Shown one piece after another: positions 1 through 5,327 of a stretch of 6,783 nucleotides of DNA. Under the pieces are notes generated by a model that saw only the letters and a program-made list of their open reading frames with translations, searched no databases and was not told where the DNA came from. The DNA is taken from positions 1 to 6,783 of the forward strand of contig SCVT01000113.1 of NCBI GenBank assembly GCA_004296815.1, read 5' to 3'. The translations under genes were made by a program, and so were the position numbers. The DNA is from Reyranella sp. (GTDB lineage: Bacteria; Pseudomonadota; Alphaproteobacteria; Reyranellales; Reyranellaceae). The first letter of the stretch is position 1. Every line of letters begins with the position of its first letter.

Positions 1-282
1 GCGCGCGCCGTCACGCCGCCCGGAAGGCCGCGCCGCTTCAACGCCCGCTTCTTCATGGCACGCGCCGAAGATGCGAGCGGCGAGATCCGTCATTCGAGCG
101 AGATGGGCGACATCCGCTGGGTGCGCCTCGACGAGGCGCGCGAGCTGCCGCTGCCCACCATCACGGGACTGATCCTGGGCGAGATCGGCCGGCTGGTGAA
201 GGAGCCGCCGAACCGCAAGAAGCAGCGCAAGATCCCGCTCTTCACGACGGTGCATCGCAAGCACCTGATGATCGAGGAATAG
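1..282 (+). CDS. NUDIX hydrolase, C-terminal part (5' end outside window)
   Basis: The reading frame is open from base 1 and ends at TAG 280-282, giving about 93 residues of a longer protein. The visible part runs from a segment reading ARAVTPPGRPRRFNARFF, through an acidic stretch and IRWVRLDEARELPLP, to a basic tail. A TPPGRPRRF..RFF strand followed by a W-x-x-L-D-E-A helix is what I associate with the C-terminal half of NUDIX hydrolases from alphaproteobacteria. These enzymes cleave nucleoside-diphosphate-linked substrates. The catalytic Nudix box (GX5EX7REUXEEXGU) would lie upstream of the window, so catalytic competence and substrate cannot be judged. An internal ATG at 55 is not a plausible start, because the similarity continues through it to the window edge. 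The gene ends 4 bases before the kinase gene, so it is probably in the same operon. The family call is from pattern memory. Confidence 0.68.
   Translation, partial: ARAVTPPGRPRRFNARFFMARAEDASGEIRHSSEMGDIRWVRLDEARELPLPTITGLILGEIGRLVKEPPNRKKQRKIPLFTTVHRKHLMIEE
274..279 (+). promoter_or_regulatory. Ribosome binding site for regB (GTG start)
   Basis: GAGGAA lies inside the last codons of the upstream NUDIX gene, with 7 bases between it and the GTG at 287. It supports GTG 287 as the kinase start. It also implies translational coupling to the gene before it. Confidence 0.55.
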
Positions 283-286
283 CATC

Positions 287-1621
287 GTGGCGGCGCGCGC
301 CGAGAACGCCCCGCCGCCCGCCGCGTCCCGGCGCCCCGATGTCGTGAGCGTGCTGCCGCGCGCCGGCGTTCGCCTGCGCGCGCTGGTGCTGATCCGCTGG
401 GCCGCCGTCGCGGGCCAGGTTTTCACCGTAGCCGTCGTGCATTGGGGCCTGGGCTTCGCGCTGCCGGTGCTCGCGGTCGGCGGTACCATCGCGCTCTCGG
501 CGTTGCTCAACCTCACAGTCAGCATCGGCCGGCCCTCGTCGGCGCGCATCGACGACCGCGAGGCCGCGATCTTCCTGGCCTTCGACGTGCTGCAGCTCGC
601 CGTGCTGCTTTATCTCACGGGCGGGCTGGTCAATCCGTTCTCGCTCTTGCTGCTCGCGCCGGTCGCGATCGGCGCCACCATCCTGTCGCTGGCGAGCAAC
701 ATCGCGCTCACCCTGCTGACCATCGTCAGCACGGCGCTGCTCGGTCTCTTCTATCAGCCGTTGCCGTGGAAGGGGCCGCCGCCCGAACTGCCGGAGATCT
801 ACCAGGTGGGAGTCTGGGCCGGTCTTTCGCTCACGACGTTGCTGATCACGCTCTACGGCTGGCGGCTCGCGGAAGAAGCGCGCCAGATGGCGGCTGCGCT
901 TGCAGCCGCGCAGGCCGCACTCGCACGCGAGCAGCAGCTTTCGGCGCTGGGCGCGCTCGCCGCGGCGGCCGCCCATGAGCTGGGCTCGCCGCTCTCCACC
1001 ATCGCCGTCGTGGCCAAGGAGATGGAGCGCGAGATCGAGCTCGACGATCCGCTGCGCGAGGATGTCGAGCTGCTCGCCGCCGAGTCCGAACGCTGCCGCT
1101 CCATCCTGGCGCGCCTGTCGGTCGATCCGGCGGGCGACGTTTCCGACGCCTACATTCTGGTGCCGCTGCCGGCCCTGATCGAGGCGGCGGCGCAGAACTA
1201 TGCACGCGAGGAGATCAGCATAGCCTTCGAGTCCGGGCCGGTAGGCGAGGGTGTGCCCACCATGGCGCCCATCCAGGTGCGCAGCCCGGAGATCATGCAG
1301 GGCATCGGAAACATCGTGCAGAACGCCGTCTCCTTCGCCCGCCGCGAGGTCCGCATCGCCACCCGCTGGACCACCGAATGGTCGGAGGTCGAGGTCACCG
1401 ACGACGGGCCGGGCTTCTCCGAGGCGCTGCTCGACGAGCTCGGGACCCCCTTCATCTCGACCCGCCAGGGCGAGGAGGGCCACATGGGCTTGGGTGTCTT
1501 CATCGCCAAGACACTATTGGAACGGACCGGGGCCAACGTGACCTTCGGAAATCGCAGTTCCACGGGGGGCGGCGCCGCCGTGTCGGTGCGCTGGCCAAAC
1601 CCCGTCTTCAAGGCTACATAG
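287..1621 (+). CDS. regB: RegB/PrrB/ActS-family redox sensor histidine kinase
   Basis: This is a 444-residue inner-membrane kinase that senses respiratory or redox state and phosphorylates the RegA partner encoded next. Residues about 30-190 form roughly six hydrophobic segments. They include GGLVNPF at 112-118, matching the GGxxNPF motif linked to ubiquinone sensing in RegB. The H-box has His230 within AAAHELGSPLSTI. Cys270 in the ERCRSIL segment matches the redox-active cysteine of the RegB dimerisation region. The ATPase part has the N-box (Asn346 in NIVQNA), the G1 box DDGPGF at 372-377, an F-box FISTR at 389-393, and the G2 box GHMGLG at 398-403, so all catalytic boxes are present. The GTG start is chosen from the GAGGAA upstream and the family length. 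It lies 4 bases after the NUDIX stop and 23 bases before regA. The family assignment is strong. The exact signal sensed is inferred from the family. Confidence 0.93.
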   Translation: MAARAENAPPPAASRRPDVVSVLPRAGVRLRALVLIRWAAVAGQVFTVAVVHWGLGFALPVLAVGGTIALSALLNLTVSIGRPSSARIDDREAAIFLAFDVLQLAVLLYLTGGLVNPFSLLLLAPVAIGATILSLASNIALTLLTIVSTALLGLFYQPLPWKGPPPELPEIYQVGVWAGLSLTTLLITLYGWRLAEEARQMAAALAAAQAALAREQQLSALGALAAAAAHELGSPLSTIAVVAKEMEREIELDDPLREDVELLAAESERCRSILARLSVDPAGDVSDAYILVPLPALIEAAAQNYAREEISIAFESGPVGEGVPTMAPIQVRSPEIMQGIGNIVQNAVSFARREVRIATRWTTEWSEVEVTDDGPGFSEALLDELGTPFISTRQGEEGHMGLGVFIAKTLLERTGANVTFGNRSSTGGGAAVSVRWPNPVFKAT

Positions 1622-1632
1622 CGGCCGATGTC

Positions 1633-1639
1633 GAAGGAG
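1633..1639 (+). promoter_or_regulatory. Ribosome binding site for regA
   Basis: GAAGGAG sits 5 bases before ATG 1645. It decides this start over the longer open frame that extends back to 1378, which overlaps the kinase gene and lacks family similarity. Confidence 0.8.
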
Positions 1640-1644
1640 TCGCC

Positions 1645-2235
1645 ATGACCCAGGACAGCGGCGCCAACCGCCCCATCGCACCGATTCTTGCCGGTACGAC
1701 GAGCAACAAGGACCGCACTCTTCTGATCGCCGATGACGACGCGGCGTTCCGCAACCGTATCGCACGGGCGTTGGAGCAGCGCGGCTTCATCGTGACCGCG
1801 GTCGGCTCGGTCGCCGAGGCGCTGGCGCAGACCGCGCGGCCGCCGGCGTTTGCCGTGCTCGACCTGCGGTTGGGTGACGGCAATGGGCTCGAGCTCGTGC
1901 AGCCGCTGCGCCAGGCGCGGCCGGACATCCGCATCGTCGTGCTGACCGGCTACGGCAACATCGCCACCGCCGTCGCCGCCGTGAAGGAAGGCGCCGTCGA
2001 CTATCTCGCCAAGCCCGCCGACGCCGACGCGATCGAGCAGGCGCTGACGGCGCACGGCCGCAAGCTGCCGCCGCCGCCCAGCAACCCGATGTCGGCCGAC
2101 CGCGTGCGCTGGGAGCACATCCAGCGCGTCTTCGAGCAGTGCGACCGCAACGTCTCGGAGACGGCGCGCCGTCTCAACATGCACCGGCGCACCTTGCAGC
2201 GGATCCTCGGCAAGCACGCGCCGCGCGAACACTGA
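1645..2235 (+). CDS. regA: RegA/PrrA/ActR-family response regulator (Fis-type HTH)
   Basis: This is a 196-residue cytoplasmic DNA-binding regulator, the cognate partner of the kinase encoded just upstream. The receiver domain spans about residues 25-137. It has acidic-pocket residues Asp30-Asp32, phospho-acceptor Asp73 in VLDLRLGDG, Thr101 in VLTGYG, and Lys123 in LAKPADAD. A proline hinge (LPPPPSNP, 141-148) follows. The C-terminal domain has a Fis-type helix-turn-helix, with DRNVSETARRL at about 167-177 and NMHRRTLQRIL at 178-188. This tail is close to invariant across alphaproteobacterial RegA, PrrA and ActR. In known systems the pair controls photosynthesis, carbon and nitrogen fixation, or respiration genes according to redox state. 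The length is normal for the family. The strong ribosome site at 1633-1639 sets the start. The stop is only about 10 bases before the LivH reading frame, so the regulator may be cotranscribed with the transporter. Confidence 0.95.
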   Translation: MTQDSGANRPIAPILAGTTSNKDRTLLIADDDAAFRNRIARALEQRGFIVTAVGSVAEALAQTARPPAFAVLDLRLGDGNGLELVQPLRQARPDIRIVVLTGYGNIATAVAAVKEGAVDYLAKPADADAIEQALTAHGRKLPPPPSNPMSADRVRWEHIQRVFEQCDRNVSETARRLNMHRRTLQRILGKHAPREH

Positions 2236-2245
2236 AGCGCTTCAG

Positions 2246-3118
2246 CTGATCGCGGCCCAGCTCCTGCTCAACGCGCTGGCGTTGGGCATGGCCTACGCGC
2301 TGATCGCGCTTGGTTTCGTCCTCGCCCTCAATGCCGCCGGTGCCGTCAACTTCGCGCACGGTGATCTCGTGGTCCTGGGCGGTGCCGTCGCCGTCCTGGC
2401 CGGCCTGTGGACCGGCCTGCCCGGACCGCTGCTCCTGCCGATCGTCGCCCTCGTCCTCGGCGCCACGGGAATCCTGGCGGCACGGATCGCCATCCAGCCG
2501 CTGGCCGCCCGCCCGCCCGAAGCAACGTTCGTCGCCACCATCGCGCTCGCCGCGATCATCGAGCAGGGCCTCACCGTGGGCCTCGGCGCTGCGCCTCTCA
2601 CCGCACCGCCGTTCGCCGGTAGCGGCACGATCGATATTGGTGGCCTTGCGCTGGGTCGCCAGCCGCTCGCCATCCTCGCGGTGGGCGCCGTGCTCGTCGC
2701 CGCCGTCTGGTTCCTCCTTGAGCGGACACAGCTCGGCCGGCGCATGCGCGCGGTGTCGTCCGACCGCTACATGGCGCGCGCCGTCGGCATCCCGGTCGGC
2801 CGCTATGTGATGCTGTCGCTGGCGCTGGCCGGCGCGCTGGCTGGCGTCGCCGGTTTCCTGCTCGGCCATCAGTTCCTCGTCGCCCCGACACAGGGCGCGG
2901 GCCACATGCTCAAGGCCTATATCGCGGTCGCCATCGGCGGCTGGGGCAGCGTGCCGGGCGCGCTCCTGGGTGCGCTGGGCATCGGCCTGTTCGAGACCTT
3001 CGTCTCCGCCGCCGTCGGCGATGCCTGGGCGTCCGCCGCGCTCTACGTCGCCGTGCTGGCGGTGCTGGTCCTGCGGCCGCAGGGCCTGTTCGGCGAGCCG
3101 GTCGGCAGGCGCGCCTGA
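2246..3118 (+). CDS. livH: HAAT/branched-chain amino acid-type ABC permease LivH, probable CTG start
   Basis: This inner-membrane permease half of a LivHMGF-type importer moves hydrophobic amino acids, amides or aromatic acids; the substrate cannot be read here. It is strongly hydrophobic. The LivH hallmark GMAYALIALGF is followed by AGAVNFAHGDLVVLGG. Further on come a TFVATIALAAIIEQG helix, the cytoplasmic loop RRMRAVSSDRYMARAVGI that contacts the ATPases, and GGWGSVPGALLGAL near the end. The first ATG (2288) and TTG (2282) lie inside the conserved first helix. The homologous residues QLLLNALALG are encoded upstream, at 2258-2287, with no ATG, GTG or TTG before them in frame back past the regA stop. 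CTG 2246, with a weak GAAGCG at 2234-2239, gives 290 residues, the usual LivH length; TTG 2282 would give 278. The stop is 2 bases before the next gene. Confidence 0.88.
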   Translation: MIAAQLLLNALALGMAYALIALGFVLALNAAGAVNFAHGDLVVLGGAVAVLAGLWTGLPGPLLLPIVALVLGATGILAARIAIQPLAARPPEATFVATIALAAIIEQGLTVGLGAAPLTAPPFAGSGTIDIGGLALGRQPLAILAVGAVLVAAVWFLLERTQLGRRMRAVSSDRYMARAVGIPVGRYVMLSLALAGALAGVAGFLLGHQFLVAPTQGAGHMLKAYIAVAIGGWGSVPGALLGALGIGLFETFVSAAVGDAWASAALYVAVLAVLVLRPQGLFGEPVGRRA

Positions 3119-3120
3119 CG

Positions 3121-4653
3121 ATGCGTCCGCTCGGCTGGTTCTGGACCGTCGTCCTGGTGCTGCCGCCGCTACTGGCGTTGCTCGTCCTGCCGTCGTTCGG
3201 TCAGCGCATGGTGACCCTCGTCGGCATCTACGCGTTGATGGGCGTGGGGTATCAGCTCGTGTTCGGCCAGCTCGGCGCGCTCAACTTGGCGCAGGGTGCA
3301 TTGTTCGGTCTGGGCGCCTACGCGCTGGCGCTGCTCGCTCCCGCTGCCGGCCTGCTCGCCTTGCCGCTGGCAGCGATCGTCGCCGCGGCGACGGCGGCGC
3401 TGGTCTGCGGTCCGTTGCTGCGCTTGCAGTCGCACTACTTCGCGCTCGCCACCCTGGCACTCGCGGCGCTCGTCAATCTCGTCGCCGTTCATGTCGCGGA
3501 TCTGACCGGCGGCGCCAACGGCCTCGCTGGCTTCACCGCAGCGCTGCCTACCGGCGCGGCGCTGCTCAGCCTGGTGTGGGCCTGCCTGATCGTCGCTGTG
3601 GTCCTCTATGCCCGGCTGTTCCGCGGCTCGCTCGGTCACCAGGCCCGGCTCTTGCGTGAAGCACCGCTCGCGGCGGCGACCTTGGGCATCGACGGCGGTC
3701 GCTGGCGGTTCGCGGCTTTCGTGGCTGGTGCGGCCCTGGCTGGCCTGGCGGGTGGCTTCTCCGCCACCTTGAGCGGCGTCGTGTCGCCCGACGTGACGAG
3801 CTTCCCGATCATGATCCTCTGCCTCACCTCGGTGGTGCTGGGCGGCTCGCGTCATCCCATGGGAGCGGTGCTGGGTGCGGTGATCGCCGTGTGCCTTCCC
3901 GAAATGCTGCGCGACCTGCAAGGCTTGTGGCTGCTGGCCTATGCGGCGGCCACGTTGGTTGTCGTCCGCTGGGCGCCGGAGGGCCTCGCGGGCTTGATTG
4001 ACCGGTGGCGGGGTGCAACCGCGGCGGCGACACCATTGCCGATGCTTCCGGACAGTCTTGCATTATCAGGTGGTCCCCGTGAGCTCGTGCTCGAGTCTGT
4101 CTCCAAGTCGTTCGGCGGTGTGGCGGCCTTGTCCGATGTTTCCTTCACGGTCGATCGCGGCGAGGTCGTGGGCCTGATCGGTCCCAACGGCTCCGGCAAA
4201 ACCACGCTGCTGAACGTGATCGGCGGTCTCGAAAGCGCGGACGGCGGCACGATCCGGCTCGATGGACAGCGGATCGACGGCCTGTCTCCGCATCGCATCG
4301 CGAGAGCGGGCATCGGCCGTACGTTCCAGACGGTGCCGTTGGCCGACGAGACGCGCCGCGGCGACATCGTCCGTGCGATCACCTCGGGTGCGCCGTTCCT
4401 GCTGCTCGACGAGCCGGCGGCGGGCGCGAGCGACCGCGAGCGCCGGGATATCGCCCGGCTGGTCGACCAGGTCTCTGCCGCCGGCCGTGGCGTGCTGATC
4501 GTCGATCACGACATCGACCTGCTGACGCGTGTCTGCGACCGCCTGGTCTGCCTCGATCGCGGCAGGGTCATCGCCGCCGGCCGGCCGGCGGAGGTACGCG
4601 CCGATCCTCGCGTGCGTGCGACCTTCCTCGGCCTCGATGAGGCCGCGGCATGA
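3121..4653 (+). CDS. LivM-LivG fusion: HAAT permease with C-terminal ABC ATPase lacking the signature motif
   Basis: This 510-residue fusion joins the second importer permease to an ATPase. Residues 1 to about 295 are LivM-like. They include ALNLAQGALFGLGAYA at 53-68, the TGGANGL motif at 129-135, the coupling loop APLAAATLGIDG around 181-192, and GGFSATLSGVVSPD at 211-224. A linker follows at about 296-320. The ATPase has the A-loop aromatic Phe331 in SFGGVAAL, Walker A GPNGSGKTT at 354-362, the Q-loop Gln403 in RTFQ, Walker B FLLLDEP with Asp430 and Glu431, and the H-switch His463 in IVDHD. Only 27 residues separate Gln403 from Asp430; I recall about 90 in E. coli LivG. The helical subdomain and the LSGGQ-type signature are absent, and the text passes from PLADET straight to RRGDIVRAI. 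The frame stays open, with no stop or shift. The stop overlaps the livF start by 4 bases. It may be a working degenerate ATPase or an in-frame deletion. Confidence 0.9.
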   Translation: MRPLGWFWTVVLVLPPLLALLVLPSFGQRMVTLVGIYALMGVGYQLVFGQLGALNLAQGALFGLGAYALALLAPAAGLLALPLAAIVAAATAALVCGPLLRLQSHYFALATLALAALVNLVAVHVADLTGGANGLAGFTAALPTGAALLSLVWACLIVAVVLYARLFRGSLGHQARLLREAPLAAATLGIDGGRWRFAAFVAGAALAGLAGGFSATLSGVVSPDVTSFPIMILCLTSVVLGGSRHPMGAVLGAVIAVCLPEMLRDLQGLWLLAYAAATLVVVRWAPEGLAGLIDRWRGATAAATPLPMLPDSLALSGGPRELVLESVSKSFGGVAALSDVSFTVDRGEVVGLIGPNGSGKTTLLNVIGGLESADGGTIRLDGQRIDGLSPHRIARAGIGRTFQTVPLADETRRGDIVRAITSGAPFLLLDEPAAGASDRERRDIARLVDQVSAAGRGVLIVDHDIDLLTRVCDRLVCLDRGRVIAAGRPAEVRADPRVRATFLGLDEAAA

Positions 4654-5306
4654 GTGACCCGGCCCTGCGCATCGGCGATGTCGCCGTGGATGCGGGCGAG
4701 ATCGTTGCGTTGCTGGGCGGCAACGGCGCCGGCAAGACGACGCTGATCGAAACCATTCTCGGCTTCCATGCGGGCCAGGTCTCGTTGTTCGGTCGGGACG
4801 TCTCGGCGCTGCCGGTCGAGCAACGTGTGCTTCTGGGCGTCGGCTACGTACCGGAACGCCGTCGCGTCTTCGCGGGCCTCACCGTGCTGGAGAATCTCGA
4901 AGCCGCCTCGGCCCTGCCGGCGGTCGATCGCCGCCGCCGGGTCGAGGAGATGCTGGTGCTGTTTCCCATGCTCGGCGAGCGGCCCGAGGCGCGCGCTTGG
5001 CTTCTGTCCGGCGGCCAGCAGCAGATGCTGGCGCTGGCGCGTGCATTGATGAACCGGCCGCGCCTGCTGCTGATGGACGAGCCGACGCTTGGCCTGGCAC
5101 CGCTCGTCGTCTCCGACCTCTTGTCTCGGTTGGCGACGATGGCCGAGGAGGGCATGGCGATCCTGCTGTCGGAGCAACGCGCGAGCCTTGCGCTCGGCAT
5201 CGCCCATCGTGGCCTGGTGCTGAGCCGGGGCAAGGTCGTGCGGACGGGTACCGCACGCGAGTTGGCGGACGATCCGGCACTCGCCGACCTGATGGCCGGC
5301 GGCTGA
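4650..5306 (+). CDS. livF: HAAT/branched-chain amino acid-type ABC ATPase LivF, short N-terminus
   Basis: This 218-residue cytoplasmic ATPase is the second nucleotide-binding subunit of the importer. Walker A is GGNGAGKTT at 23-31 (Lys29). The LivF hallmark GYVPERRRVF is at 65-74. The signature LSGGQ at 119-123 is intact and leads into QQMLALARAL. Walker B is LLLMDEP, with Asp143 and Glu144. The H-switch position is Gln175 in LLSEQ, as in LivF proteins generally (VEQN in E. coli as I recall). The N-terminus is short. Only about 22 residues precede Walker A, and the usual stretch with the A-loop aromatic residue (a YG motif before the VSL strand) is missing. LivF proteins are normally near 235 residues. 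ATG 4650 overlaps the preceding stop as ATGA, so translation is probably coupled to the LivM-LivG gene. No upstream start in frame restores the missing segment. Confidence 0.92.
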   Translation: MSDPALRIGDVAVDAGEIVALLGGNGAGKTTLIETILGFHAGQVSLFGRDVSALPVEQRVLLGVGYVPERRRVFAGLTVLENLEAASALPAVDRRRRVEEMLVLFPMLGERPEARAWLLSGGQQQMLALARALMNRPRLLLMDEPTLGLAPLVVSDLLSRLATMAEEGMAILLSEQRASLALGIAHRGLVLSRGKVVRTGTARELADDPALADLMAGG

Positions 5307-5308
5307 TC

Positions 5309-5327
5309 AGGCCTTTCGGTCAGGCCT
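5309..5327. terminator. Candidate bidirectional hairpin between convergent genes
   Basis: AGGCCT at 5309-5314 and AGGCCT at 5322-5327 can pair as a 6-bp GC-rich stem with a 7-base loop (TTCGGTC). It lies between livF and the convergent gene and overlaps the latter's stop codon. No run of T follows on either strand, so it is not a typical intrinsic terminator. It is called only from position and symmetry. Confidence 0.3.

Noticed and set aside
242..1483. Long minus-strand open frame (413 codons) opposite regB
   Set aside because: Its translation is Arg/Gly/Asp/Gln-rich with no recognisable domain. It is the antisense shadow of a clear histidine kinase, as expected at this GC content.
1378..1644. 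Upstream extension of the regA frame
   Set aside because: It overlaps regB, reads as low-complexity Arg/Gly-rich text and has no regulator similarity. The ribosome site at 1633-1639 fixes the start at 1645.
1198..2232. Minus-strand open frame (344 codons) opposite the regB end and regA
   Set aside because: It spans two well-supported plus-strand genes and has no family similarity that I recognise. It has the usual GC-rich antisense pattern.
4323..4405. A frameshift as the cause of the missing LivG signature
   Set aside because: Residues on both sides of the gap stay in the same frame and no LSGGQ-like text appears in the other frames nearby. An in-frame loss explains it better than a shifted frame.
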